Source: Xylona heveae TC161
Lineage: Eukaryota > Ascomycota > Xylonomycetes > Xylonales > Xylonaceae
Length of the DNA: 64,000 nt
NCBI RefSeq assembly: GCF_001619985.1
Contig: NW_017264196.1
Coordinates: 992,001-1,056,000, forward strand
Reading direction: 5' to 3'
Of this stretch, positions 13,018-24,755 are shown piece by piece. Below the pieces are notes generated by a model, which had not been told where the DNA came from, ran no database searches, and worked only from the letters and a program-made list of their open reading frames with translations. The position numbers and the translations under genes were made by a program. How positions within the stretch are numbered: the first letter of the stretch is position 1; each line of letters begins with the position of its first letter.

Positions 13018-13638
13018 AAAAAATTTTTTGTTCTTTGTCTTTTTTTCTCTTCTTTTTAACCCTCTCTCTCTCTCTTCTCTTCACCCTTTTCTTTCTTCTC
13101 TTTTCTTTCTTTAAAATAGTTTGTGTGTTATGTGTATGTGTATGTACGTGTCTATGCGTGTCACGCATGTGTTTTTCACAAAATCTAGACTGCATAAAAA
13201 GTACAATTTGATGAAAATTTTTATTTTATAATTGGGTATCCACTTGCTCTCTTCCCAGCAAACTTCTCTTCTCTTTCTGCACTCCGCCATCCTCTTCACG
13301 CTCTTCCCTCCACCGTCTTCATCTATACGCTCACTAGGTACGTTGAGTTGAGTATCGTATGTGACTATTGTATTGTATCGTTCGTCTCATATCGTATCGT
13401 ACCGGTATTCTATCGTGAGTATAATGTAGCAGTAGAGTACATACACAGTGCATGACGTATACCCATTTCACTTCTAACGTCTAATGAGCATCTCGGGAAC
13501 GTCCAACAAATATATTATATACATGCCGTCGAGTTCGAGGGCAGTCCGAAAACACAAAAACACGAAACACAAAAAGGACAAGAAAAAGAAGGAGAAGACG
13601 ATGATGAGGAAGAGAAAGAAAGAATTAGAAAAGGAAGA
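13018..13638. other. Convergent intergenic region with simple-sequence tracts
   Basis: Lies between the 3' ends of eIF5B and the flavin monooxygenase. It opens with a pyrimidine-rich stretch (about 13020-13115), then a TGTG/TATG microsatellite-like segment (13120-13165), imperfect TATCGT repeats (about 13350-13435) and an A/G-rich stretch (13550-13635). It probably contains both 3' UTRs. No coding evidence. Confidence 0.6.
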
Positions 13639-15729
13639 TTAACGCTTCTGCGCCGTTTCCAGCGGAATCGGCTTCATGACTCGCCGCGCAAGCAGGGGAC
13701 TCTCGCTCCCGATACGGTCCCACTCATGCGCATCCAGACATGCCTGGCGAGAATACAGCACCGCGGTGCGGCCCCGGGACGCCATTTCCGTTTCGTAGGC
13801 TTTTATAGTCTCGTGGATGGCGGCGGTGTCGACGTCTGATGGCGCCCGCGACGAGGATGGAGAAACCCCATTCGTGGTGGCGGTGGCGGTGGCGGTGGAG
13901 TTGGAGGTGTGATGGGTGTTGGGAGTAGTAGGGAGAGTAAAAGTCCGTGGAGAGTGTTCTTTGAGAGCCGTAAGGAGGTGCATAATGTCGGCAATGGCGT
14001 GGTTGGCGGCCTCGCCTCGGTCTGTATAAGGTAAAAACAAAGGCAGATGAGCAATGTGTAAAGATAAAGAGTGGGGATTGTGAAAAGGCGGGGAACGAGC
14101 ATGGGAAGGTAAAGATAATAAAATAAGAAATCATGATGATAATGAAGATAACTATGTGATAATAGTGTAATAGTGATAATGATGATAATAACAAAAAATA
14201 CTCACACATGGTCATTGGATGGGCAGCATCGCCAATGAGCGTGACGCGTCCCTTGCCCTGGTCGATTGCAGGCAGGATCCAATCCTGCAGATTGACAATG
14301 GCTGGCTCAGTGTCATCTGGCAGATCCTGGATGATTGACCGGAACGGTTCCTTCCACGGATCCACAAGTTTCTTAATCAGCGCCAGACGCTCTGATGGGT
14401 CCTTGGGCACTTCGAGGGGGTCAGGGAAGCCGTAGAAGCCGGGACGGAAGGGCCAGGAGACCATTATCTGGCATATATACTCGTCTGTGCCATTCTGAGC
14501 GTCTGAAGGCGTTTCGAGGACTGTTTGGGACGAGATGTAAGTTAGCTCTCAGGCATGGCTTATGACTGAGGAAATAGAGAGGCATTGAAGCAGCAGGATA
14601 AATCGTCAAGCAAGGTGTAAACGTACAGCTGAACCAGAGATAAAAATCTGTCCGGGGATCACTGCCAGAGAGAAAATACGGATCCAACGCCATGATGTCT
14701 TTGACTTTTGCCTCGGGATATTTCACTTTAATACCCAACATGCGGATCGGAAGCATGTAGTTGGTGTAGTCTGTGGGATATATGTTTTGGCGTACTCGAG
14801 ATCGTGATCCGTCGCAGCCCACGAGCATACTGCCTTTGTAGCTCGTTCCATCATCGAAGCTGGCCGTTACGGAATCAGGTCCGATGTTGATGTCGGCCAG
14901 TTTCTTTGACCACTGTAAATGTAACTGTTAATTATTGGCAATTCCTTATAGTGTAAAGGCCTGGGATGAAGTGAAACAATGTGACATGAGACCATCAACG
15001 GCACGAGGACAGCATCCTTCGCCTTGATTTGTATGGTTTAAAAGCGATGAAAGTATTCTAACAAAAGAACATGCTTAAACGGCACTTGAGTAGCAAATTG
15101 GAGACAAAACGGGTTGGTGTTGGGCTATTTCTTTCAAATTACAGCACGAGTATGCGCCATGAGCGCTTCCTTGCTGATATTGAGCAACTTGCTGGAACTG
15201 GGCATACGGAGAACCCAACGCAATGAAATGTCAAAGGAAGGCAACGCAAATTTGCAGATTTGGATGGTTTAAACTAGACCGAAACATATGAAGAGAGACG
15301 ATCATTTTTGTATAAAACATGTCTTCAAAGCAAAAAAATACATACCTTCACATCCACTCCATCCATGAGCACCTTTCGCAGCTTTTCTCTGCTTACCCGA
15401 ATCCTCTTATTTGGCGGGACCCGGCATTTTTCTTCGCCATTGCTGAGATCGAAAAACATAAAGTTGCCATTTTCGCCCCTCTCGACGGCTGCCCGATTGA
15501 CATACGTCTCTGGCAAGCGATCGACTACTTGTTGTGGCAGGAGTTCGTAAAAGTCCTGGAGTGCCCAGTGGATAGTGAGACCCCACCCTGTCCCGCGCGA
15601 CTCGGGCGACGCATCACGCTCAAATATCTCAAAGGGAATATTGTTCTTGCGCAGAGCCTGGGCGAGAGTCAAACCGCTGATGCCTGCTCCGATGATAAGG
15701 ATAGGAGCAATTGAGCTTGGCGCTGTCAT
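13639..15729 (-). CDS. Class A FAD-dependent monooxygenase (salicylate-hydroxylase-like)
   Basis: Predicted flavoprotein that hydroxylates an aromatic or polyketide-like substrate with NAD(P)H and O2 (known for the PHBH/UbiH fold family). Exons 15729-15346, 14912-14627, 14520-14206 and 14021-13639 sum to 1368 nt, 455 aa. Residues 10-40 contain the dinucleotide motif GAGISG in a beta-alpha-beta fold; the DG motif appears as VGCDGSRSRVR and the FAD-ribityl GD motif as GDAAHPM. The start ATG directly precedes the Rossmann strand, as is usual. Intron 1 is 433 nt, far longer than others here, and intron 3 (184 nt) is rich in GATAAT-type repeats. A Ser/Thr-rich insertion follows the GD motif near residue 365. 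It lies 890 bp downstream of a same-strand MFS transporter gene. The substrate cannot be read from sequence. Confidence 0.88.
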
Positions 15730-16619
15730 TTTTGTGGTATGGTAATGTTTGTAAGCTGTGCTCTCTTGCTTAATGGTTAAAATTGTCTGCTATGTGGTCA
15801 AACTCGCAATTTCAGGCCCAGCAAATTGACACCCCAAATAAACAATGAGGGAAAAAAATTTGAAGCAAGATAGGAGGTTTGAACCTGTATAAACTGACGG
15901 TTTGATACAATCAGAAGTGTGGTGGGGTAATCAGAGGGACAACACCCAGTACTGTCGTCACCGCAAACGGCCTAGGTGTTGATTGAACATGGCGTGGCAT
16001 GACTGGCACGCGGATGAGAGAGAGACCTCAGACTATCATGGCAAAAAAAAAAAAAAAACTGCCAGAAGCCTCCACGAGAAATGGTAGGGGTTCAGAGTCT
16101 CAGGGGCAATGGACCATCATCGGAAGCTTCTCGATGCCCCTCACTCAAGGGTGGAATTGACCGGGGTGTCGCATTTTAGCGGTTTTCTGCCCGCCCACCT
16201 GCTTTGCCTAGTAAAGTCATAGCTGAATTTTGGTCCCCTGGTTGCATTTTCAGGGATCGGTGCAAAAAAGTATACCAATGTGGACCCATTTCCCTGTTAA
16301 ACCTGGCTCCGTAAGGGGAAAAATGGGCACGGCACGGCACACCACACGCCCTTTTGCCCTCCTGGTCATTACGATGGTTTCCCTGTCTAGTATTGCTCCG
16401 CCAGTTCTCCTCAAATTTCGTCCTTTAATTTTTTGGGAGGGTCTGAAAGAGGGTCTCATTTATGTGAATATGAATCCAATGCCATCAATTTACGCTATTC
16501 TATTGTCTGTAGTGCAGATTGAATGTAAGATATATCAATGTGATAAAGACTCGCAAACCATCAAATTACCTCCCAAATAGCCCGCTTTTCCATTAAAAAT
16601 ACATAATGTTACATGACAC
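15730..16619. other. Spacer between transporter and monooxygenase genes
   Basis: Promoter region of the monooxygenase and 3' flank of the transporter, both on the minus strand. It contains an A-run of 16 nt at 16043-16058. A frame at 16230-16580 on plus is open but has no family resemblance. No other feature seen. Confidence 0.55.
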
Positions 16620-18344
16620 CTAATACTCGTATCTGAAGCTCTTATTCTCCTTGTCCGTCTTTCCGTCCCAAGCTTCCTGAATGGAAGTGTCTTTTTGGGT
16701 CTCGGACAAAGTCAGAGAGGCGCGGCTCTTGTTTGCCCAGATGTAGTAGAAGAAGAGCAAGATGGTCAAAAACATTGCAGCCGCTTGTGTTGCAATCAAT
16801 GCAATCTTTGCCGGTTTGTACTGCGGCGCATCCTTGGCCTGGAACGTCTGAGGGCCAATAATGTTGCCCACAGAGAATGAAGCGGATATGATGGCGCTAG
16901 CAAAGGCACGCTTGGTCTGGCCTGCGCAATTCGCCGCAATCCATTGATAGATGATAGGTAAAGGCGCGACAATAGCATTCACTAGGTAATTTCCTGCTAG
17001 AAGTCCACCTCGGTGGCCATGCGGTAGGAAGGACATTAGAGCGCCGCCAATGATGGCCGGGATGCTGCAAAAGGCGATCCAAGCCCATCGGTGGCCTGTA
17101 ATACGGACACCAAAGCCAACCAGCAAGGTGAAGAATATGCTGACAGCGCCAGAAGGCATGTTGAGAAGAGCTGAATGGGTTGGGCTGTAGCCAAAGCTTC
17201 GAATGAGCGTGGCTGAATAGCTGGTAATCACTCCACTGGAAACCGATTGCTGCGCGAACGCCTTGTAAGCATGCTTGTGTTTGGAATTTTTAGCGGGGAT
17301 ATTCGCTCACCAAGATTACGATAAATGCCAAGAACCATAACTGGACATCGATCAAGGACTCAAAAATCTGTTTGAAGTTGAATTGCTTGTTGTCGATGCC
17401 GGTCTTGTTAACTTTGACGTGCTCCAGCAAAACAACCTTTTCCGACTCCGAAAGGAAGTAAGCCTTCATTGGCGTATCCGGCACGCCGAAGAAAGTGCCA
17501 ACCCCAATAAGAGAAGAAACGACACCGAGAACAATAAACAGTATCCTCCATCCCTCCAATGATCCATGTTTGACGTGCTGGAAAGCGTAGGAGAGCAAAC
17601 CTCCGAAGATCTGGCCCAAGCCCAGACCAACGTACCAAAACGCAAAACGAGATGCCTGCTCCTTCTTTGTGTACCACTGACTGCTAAGCAGCATCAAAGA
17701 CGGAGCAACAGCGCATTCAAATACGCCCGAGAGGATTCGAGTGGTGAGAAGACCGCCATAATTATGGACTGCTCCGGTGCAAGCGGTTGTAATACCCCAG
17801 CAGAAAACATTGAATCCAAGCCATTTCGCAGTGGGAAGTTTTTGCAGAAGGAAGACTGCCAGGTCGTCAGACAATTTAAAAAAAAAATTTTAATTAAACT
17901 GTTCCAAGGGAGAGCAATAATTACCGTTTGGCACTGCTGCGACCAAGCAAGCAATAAAGAATGCAGACGCCGCATTGGAAAAGTTGTTTCCCACCAATTT
18001 CGCGTCCTTTCTCAGGCCCATGACAGCAGCGTACTAAGTAACTTAATAAATCTTTCATTTCCAATGCCAAGGGACCAATGACTTACGTTGATAGCCACCT
18101 TGTCAATGAACTGCATAGTGTAACAGAGGCACATGAACGGAATGATCCGCCAGTCGATTTTCCGGCGCAACGCCTGCAAAAAAGCAGCATCTTGCGCAAT
18201 CGCAATATCCGCCTTGCCCTCATGATCTCTGAGGTACGTTAAGGCCGAGTCGACGGCCTTTGGCGCTGCGGATGCAGTGGGACTCGACGAGCCACTCTCA
18301 GAGAGGGTGAGAGGAGCTTTGGATTCATATGTATTGGAGGCCAT
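16620..18344 (-). CDS. MFS transporter, anion:cation symporter family (allantoate permease Dal5/Tna1-like)
   Basis: Predicted plasma-membrane proton symporter for an organic anion; characterised relatives carry allantoate, nicotinate or other vitamin-like carboxylates. Exons 18344-18087, 18033-17925, 17855-17311 and 17261-16620 sum to 1554 nt, 517 aa, the usual family size. Features: a cytosolic N-terminus with an RRKIDWRIIPFM segment before TM1, FIDKVAIN at the end of TM1, a TRILSGVFE motif in TM4, a GWRILFIVLG segment at TM6, and a hydrophobic C-terminal half ending in a charged tail. About 12 membrane spans are implied. Acceptor and donor phases agree at each junction. It is tandem with the flavin monooxygenase, which suggests but does not prove joint function. 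Confidence 0.87.
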
Positions 18345-21173
18345 TCTGAGCGCTTAACTGATCGTCTCACTGCAGATCCAGACAGCTGCGGAACATCGAC
18401 TGCGCGGCAATTGGGAGCGTTTAAAAAGTGTTCAAGTGGCACAGCACAACAACATTGGAAAAGGTCTGTGAAGGGCATTGCCATGAAGGTTGCCATTACA
18501 CCATTCCATACCACGTTCTCTTGAACCCCTCCCCTGGTAGCCTGACTAAATCTGGTTGATCGAGCTTCATGATTGGAACTGCGTTAGAATTATCTTGCGT
18601 AAGGAAACTAATAGAAAATTCAGAATGTGAAACTTCAATCATATCATCTCGATGCTTGGCCGAACCTGCACGCTTGTGGCACGGCCCCCTTGTTCATCAT
18701 GGCTTAGAATCGCTTGTCGACCATGTCCACTGGATCCGTTCTTTTGTCCGTGACTTTGCCGGCTCCCCTCTTTAGCGGGGTGGATGTCCGAGGGGTCGAC
18801 GGGCCGACAACCCTAAAGTCCGCCGGTGTGGTGTAGCTCGACCGGGAGGCCCGGGACCACAGCAGTCGGCAAGGAGGGAAAAAGAGCTTTGAGGAGGGCC
18901 GTTTAACTGTCAAGAAGTCTGTGAACCCTGGGCTCAGGCGTCGGTGGTAAAGCTGTGGCGCCTAGTTTAGTTTCGAAAATCAGTCTACCTCCCTCCTGTG
19001 GTTAGACCCTCGTTCAACCTCGAGCAGGGGCCATAAGAGTATCCACGGGTCGGAGCGAAGGAGGCGTCGTCCCACACCGGGCGGGAGAGCCGTAGCGTGG
19101 TGGTTTGACGGCGAATACCCGTTGACCATCTTGCCATCACTATCTTGTATATTATTGGGCTTCGTCTCGCTCTCTGAAGCCAATGGTCCAGCACCATTGA
19201 TAGCGGCTGGCCCATAGCGGAGAATTGACCCGTAATTTATTGTTCTTAGTCAAAGCATCTTCAAATTAATTCCTTCGCGATTATTGAAATGTTCGCGTAA
19301 ATTTTAAAATCAAGACATACTAATCGATCCAACTAAAGCTCCTGAGCGTTAGCTTGAACTTTACCTGGTGAGAAATTCAAATATTTCTGGTAGTCTCGCC
19401 TTTCAAAACCGTGCTGGGCATAGCGATCGCTTGCAGGTCAACCTTCTTGATTCGGGCCGTGATGCTACAGTCGCAAGCAAGGAGCTAAGAGAGTAACCTG
19501 CTGGATCCATCTGAGTCAATGAAGTCTTGTGGATAGAACACCAAAGTAAGGTAGGAAATGTACACTTGCATTGGCCCAGCCAACCCGTTCAAGACGGACC
19601 AACTGCCTCTTTCTTCTCAACCCCTGCTGGCTTGTAACTGTACTATACTCACTTTTCTTTGTCGAGGGCTGTTTGAACGATGATATTCTGTAGAATCACG
19701 CCATGTGCTCGGAGCCTCGATCTCCATTCTGTTCGTCATCTTTCTTCCGTCTCTCTCCTGCAATATTGTTTTAATGGATATAGGAGGATTTCACTCGTGC
19801 AATTCTCCGGCCCCCACTCGATCGGATCATGTACGAGTACTCTGTACCATCAATGCAACTAAAGAAGACGGCTAACTAGGTAACCGCTAAGTGACTTACC
19901 TACCTTACAGGAAGCTCTCAACGACGCGTCTTCTTTCCCCTGCCGGGCCCGCCTTGCTGCTTGCCCATCCCGATTCATTTTGCCCCAATTGGAAATGTTT
20001 TAGTCAATCTTTTGATGGGTCTTTTTTTGTGGATAGATCAAAGCGCTGCACACACACAGCTCCTGGATTTTCGTCGCCCGTGCCGATGATGAAGGCCACA
20101 ATATCCTCCAACCCAGAGACTTACCGAACTCCGTAATGGATTTGTACTTGTCCGATCCAGGTCACTGTCCAACCAATGGCAGAGACTTAGAGTGGGGTGG
20201 AACTTCCAGAGCACAGATCACAGTCAGCCATGATAATAGACGCGGGTTGGTCCGTTTTAGGTGAGCTTCGTCGGAGAGTGGCTGGAATTCCCATAGCCAT
20301 CTCTTTGCTCTCGTTATGATTTGTAGCTCTAGCTTCCGAAGAGACTTGTTTTGCGTTATAGCGGCCAATGAGACGAGGATAGGGACGTTATCTGGCGTGC
20401 CACCAAGCATTTTCTGAGACTTTGTGATTATGAAGCACCACGATCGCGCTAATTTGGAATGCCCTGCAGAGCACGAACATATTCGCATGGGAGGTCTGTG
20501 TATATTTGCACGACGATACATCTGAATCATCCAAATCAGGGACCCTGACCGGATCCCATTTTGTAGACGTCCATTGAGGGCATGCTCTGGCTTCTAGGGC
20601 GAGTTCGTTGTTTTATGTGGCAGCCATGATGAAGCTCTCCGTTGCAATGGACGGTGTTGCTGTGCCGCACGTTGCATGGGCTATTCGGAGGGGAGCAATA
20701 TCTTTCAGGTCATTTGTGCTACGTACTCGTCTCTCGCATCACGCCGAAATGAAGGTCCACTAAGCTACGCTCTCATGCTGTGAAAAAGTGAAGCGAGTGG
20801 TTGGCTCAAGGAGCAGCCCATGGTCAGAGGGCTTCGATCGTCTAAAGAAGTGTGAGATCAGCATGAGCCGACATATTTCTCGGGCCGCAGGATGGCGTCC
20901 CAACCGCAGCGTAAAAAGAAAATGTGCATGCTCGCAGCAGCGCTCGTCCACCCCTGACAGGAAAATGCCCCAAGAGCCCACCCGCTGGGATAAGCAAGCA
21001 TTAATCCCTCGGGCTTGTCCGCCATGTCCCATGCAAGTGTGGAGACTGGGGTTGGTCATATACGTTATTCAATGCTGCGTGAACAATACACAAATAGTGA
21101 GCAGAGCTCACGTCAAGGACCTTCTGAATCTTTGCGACCTTGATCGGTCCATGAGGCATCTTTAGATGTCACC
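18345..21173. other. 2.8 kb intergenic region without recognisable genes
   Basis: Divergent spacer between the transporter (-) and the rhodopsin-domain gene (+). Several open frames of 60-125 codons occur (18704-18913 -, 18980-19183 -, 20162-20530 -, 20788-21165 +). None shows a known domain, and they do not join convincingly by splicing. The part 18780-19200 is GC-richer than its surroundings. No terminal repeats or transposase similarity were noticed, although an eroded element cannot be excluded by eye. Confidence 0.5.
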
Positions 21174-22564
21174 ATGGTTTGGGTGTACGGAGCCTCGCCC
21201 GAGCTCAATGCTCAGTCGAGGTATCCGGCCATTGTGGCCGTGTCGGTCGTACTGACTTTGGTCATGATGTCTGTAGTAGGACTGCGTTTTCACGCGCGGA
21301 TTGGCAACATTGGACCGGATGACTGGGTGATTTCTGTGGCAATGGTATGGTAGACATGAGGCCAGAAAGAGATATGAAATGCGCGATAACGACATCTTCC
21401 ACCAGAAGCGTGCTAATATATTGCGTTCAACAGACCTTCAGCGTAGTGTATAATATTCTCTGCATTGTCCGTGAGTCTCAACGCAACGAAGGAATGAGCG
21501 CTACAAGCTTTTGCTAATCCAGCTTCCCAGAAACAAGATATGGATTGGGCCTTCCACTGGCTCTGCGACCTAAAAGTAATCTATCGACATACTCAAAGGT
21601 ACGATATGTATTCTAGTTTGAAGCCAAGTCAAACAACACAAAACACTAACCTCAGGTGTAGGTTAATTTTGCCGGTAGACCATTTTATCAGACCGGCATT
21701 GCGCTCTTTAAACTCTCCCTTTGCATCAGTTACCTGCGTCTGACGAGGCGGGCTCATAAAAGATATTATCAGATCTTGATCTGGGTAGTTGCCTTCATTT
21801 CAACGGCAGGTCACTTGGCTGGCACATTTGTTCTCATCTTCAACTGCAATCCTGTAAGCTCTCCCCGGTCATTTTCCTTGGCATACAATGCAAATAATAC
21901 TCACATTGCATAGGTCCATAAGTCCTGGGCGCCAAAGACGCCCGGAAAGTGCTTACCGTTTGGACCTACCAACTATGGTCTTGCCGGCTTCTCCATTGCT
22001 TGTGATGTCATCATCTTCATCCTCCCCATCCCGCTTTTCCTAAATTTGTCACTCAATCGCTGGGCCAAAGCCGCGCTGTGTGGTGTATTCTCCCTTGGTC
22101 TTTTGACTACAGTCTGCTCGATCCTACGGCTCTTGCAAATCCATAACATTGCATATGGAAATGGCGATTCCACCATGCTTGTGACATGGGGGACTGTCGA
22201 ATTTAATGTTGGCGTAGGTCTATGACTTTGATTCTATTCTTCATCGACACTACCAGAGCGCTAACGAAAAACCTCCGATCAGATAATTGTGAGCTCGCTA
22301 CCATTCTTGAAAAATCTTATCAAAGCTCTTCGGGTTCCCAGTTTGAAGCGGCTTTACGAATCCCGCAACCACAACAAGCAGCAGGATTATTCGCTACACA
22401 GCTTCGGACACAGCGGCACAATAGAAGGGAGCAAAGCAAGCAGAAACCGGAGCGATAGTGAAGAGAACATCCTATTTCCTGAGGCTCTGGCGGAAGGAGG
22501 AATCCGCAAAACGACGGAATACCATGTTTCCACTTCAAGCAGCCATGGAGCCAACAGTCTTTGA
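21174..22564 (+). CDS. Fungal rhodopsin-domain (SAT4-type) integral membrane protein
   Basis: A seven-span membrane protein of the large fungal family often called PTH11-like or SAT4; function of most members is unknown. Exons 21174-21344, 21434-21470, 21531-21598, 21662-21853, 21914-22213 and 22283-22564 sum to 1050 nt, 349 aa. The family signatures are clear: GPDDW at residues 50-54 after TM2, TRYGLGLP in the first extracellular loop, FYQTGIALFKLSLCISYLR before TM4, and CLPFGPTNYGLAGFSIACDV after TM5. The last exon ends in a Ser-rich hydrophilic tail with a KxLYESRNHN-type segment. Exons 2 and 3 are only 37 and 68 nt. No neighbour tells its role, though it lies in the same accessory stretch as the transporter and monooxygenase. 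Confidence 0.87.
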
Positions 22565-23077
22565 GCGAAATTTTTGCTTAGATCCAATTTCGGTAACCGT
22601 CCTTGTTCGATAGACTACCCGTGAGAAGGTAAATAGATCAATGGCTAGCAGGCACACGCTCTTTATTGTTTTTCTTCAAATTATCCCACCCTGCTGAGCC
22701 CGCCCCTGCTTTCTCTTTCTCTTAAAATGTATATATATTTGGATAGATCCATGTCACTATCGACAATAACATGTTAATCACAGAGTAGCATAATTTAGAA
22801 ATACCATCTCTTATGTTTATGAATGTCATTTCCAACAAAGCTTGGATTTGTGTATGCGCGTTTTAATTCGGACACGTGCCGAATACGGCAGTCGACCAAT
22901 ACCGTACTAGCAAGACTTGGGGTCCGCGAAAGGATCGGGTATGGCAACTTCACTAATTTGCTTCTGCCCGAGCCTCAATCGACCACCGCTCATCACCCTT
23001 TGCTACTCTCCCCTCTTTCACTTTGTCCTTTCCTCTCATCGGCCTGTGCGAGATCGGCGCCATTGAGGTTCTTCGCG
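22565..23077. other. Intergenic region, 3' flank of the membrane protein and idh2 promoter
   Basis: No gene seen. The half nearer idh2 carries a CT-rich tract described separately. Confidence 0.55.
22995..23040 (+). promoter_or_regulatory. CT-rich promoter tract upstream of idh2
   Basis: A strongly pyrimidine-biased stretch ending 37 bp before the idh2 start codon. CT-rich tracts just upstream of the transcription start are common in highly expressed filamentous-fungal genes. The assignment rests on base composition and position only. Confidence 0.45.
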
Positions 23078-24755
23078 ATGCTATCTTCACGCTCTTTTGC
23101 CGCTCCGGCTCGTCAATGCCTGCGCCAGGCCCGCGCCTCTCCTCGATGGGTCCCAGCTACTGTGCAGGTAAATGCTGCCCATCGATATCTGAAGCCATTG
23201 AGACTTGTAGACTAATTGAATCAATTTGCAATTGTCATAGATCTCTGCCAGATTCTATAGCGCCATCCCAGCGAAGGATAAGGTCGCCAAGTTCAATGGC
23301 ACCAAGAACAAGGATGTGAGCTCGAACCTACCCCCCTGTCGTCAATACAGAGTTTTGAAAGCCATTGGCAATGAACGAATGCATTAATTGGGAAGCTGGG
23401 TCAAAAACTTATAATGAATCAATCTTTTAAAATGTACACTGTCGCATTCGGACGCCAATGGCTTTCGACATTCCTTTCTCGAAGAAAAACAGTGAGATTG
23501 TCAGTGGGCAAGGCTAACAGCAAACGCACAGGGCAACTACACTGTCACTCTGATCGAGGGTGACGGTATCGGACCTGAAATCGCTCAGTCCGTCAAGGAC
23601 ATCTTTTCCGCCGCCAAGGCAAGTCGTCGTCAATTGCACGTCAATACGACTTATAGGCTAACCGACTGGACAGGTGCCCATTGTGTGGGAGCCCGTCGAT
23701 GTTACCCCGCAGCTCAAGGACGGCAAGACCGTCATTCCCGATGCTGCCATTGACAGTGTCAAGAAGAACTATGTCGCCCTCAAGGGTCCTCTTGCTGTAT
23801 GTTTACTACCCTCAGACTGTTCTGGAAAACTCAAGGAAGTGCCATGGATAGGAACTAATGGAACCTTTTGTTAAAACCTACAGACCCCTGTTGGCAAGGG
23901 TCACGTCTCTCTCAACTTGACTCTCCGTCGTACCTTCAACCTTTTCGCCAACGTCCGACCTTGCCGCTCCATTGCCGGCTACAAGACCCCCTACGACAAC
24001 GTCGACACCCACCTCATCCGAGAGAACACTGAGGGTGAATACTCTGGCATTGAGCACGTCGTCGTTGACGGTGTCGTGCAGAGCATCAAGCTCATCACCA
24101 AGGCCGCTTCCGAGCGTGTCCTCCGCTTTGCCTTCCAGTACGCTGAGGAGATTGGCAAGAACAAGGTCCGCGCCGTGCACAAGGCCACCATTATGAAGAT
24201 GTCCGACGGTCTCTTCCTCGGCACCGCCCGCGAAGTCAGCAAGGAATTCCCCAACGTCGAGTTCGACGCTGAGCTGCTCGACAATACCTGCTTGAAGATG
24301 GTCACCGACCCTCTTCCTTACAACGACAAGGTCCTTGTCATGCCCAACCTCTACGGTGACATTCTTTCCGACATGTGCGCCGGTCTGATTGGTGGTCTCG
24401 GTCTGACCCCCTCCGGTAACATTGGTGACGAGTGCTCCATCTTCGAGGCCGTTCACGGTTCCGCCCCCGACATTGCTGGCAAGGGTCTCGCCAACCCCAC
24501 TGCCCTGCTTCTCAGCAGTATCATGATGCTTCGTCACATGGGTCTCTTTGACCACGCTCTCAAGGTTGAGAAGGCCATCTTTGACACCCTCGCTGATGGC
24601 AAGGTANNNNNNNNNNNNNNNNNNNNNNNNNNNNNNCACCATCTACGATATCAAATATCTCTTTTGCTAACTTGCCATTCTAGACCCTTACTGGTGACCT
24701 TGGTGGCAAGGCTAAGACCCACGAGTACGCCGCTGCCATCATTTCCAAGCTGTAA
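23078..24755 (+). CDS. idh2: Isocitrate dehydrogenase (NAD+), catalytic subunit (IDH2/IDH3A type), mitochondrial
   Basis: Oxidatively decarboxylates isocitrate to 2-oxoglutarate in the TCA cycle, as one subunit of an Idh1/Idh2 hetero-oligomer in the mitochondrial matrix. Exons 23078-23167, 23241-23315, 23532-23618, 23674-23796, 23884-24603 and 24684-24755 sum to 1167 nt, 388 aa. Residues 1-30 form an Arg/Ser/Ala-rich presequence. The family marks are [49 protein letters not shown] and the ATP/NAD-site run [13 protein letters not shown]. The catalytic type, not the regulatory Idh1 type, is indicated by the close match to IDH3A through [13 protein letters not shown]. Intron 3 (23619-23673) uses a GC donor. 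Intron 5 contains a 30-N assembly gap, so its true length is unknown but the exons are intact. Confidence 0.97.
23619..23673 (+). other. idh2: Probable GC-AG intron in idh2
   Basis: The exon ends in AAG and the intron begins GCAAGT, the classic GC-donor consensus, and ends in GGACAG before VPIVWEP. The nearest GT (two bases into the next codons) would shift the frame relative to the conserved downstream sequence. The intron is 55 nt. Confidence 0.85.
24607..24636. other. Assembly gap (30 N) in idh2 intron 5
   Basis: Thirty consecutive unknown bases, starting three bases after the GT donor. The gap length is probably arbitrary. It does not remove coding sequence: both flanking exons continue the conserved protein. 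Confidence 0.98.

Noticed and set aside
20162-20530. 122-codon minus-strand frame in the transporter/SAT4 spacer
   Set aside because: No similarity I can recognise and no splice extension; treated as chance.
23878-24642. 254-codon minus-strand frame over idh2
   Set aside because: Antisense shadow of the large idh2 exon; it even runs across the N gap.
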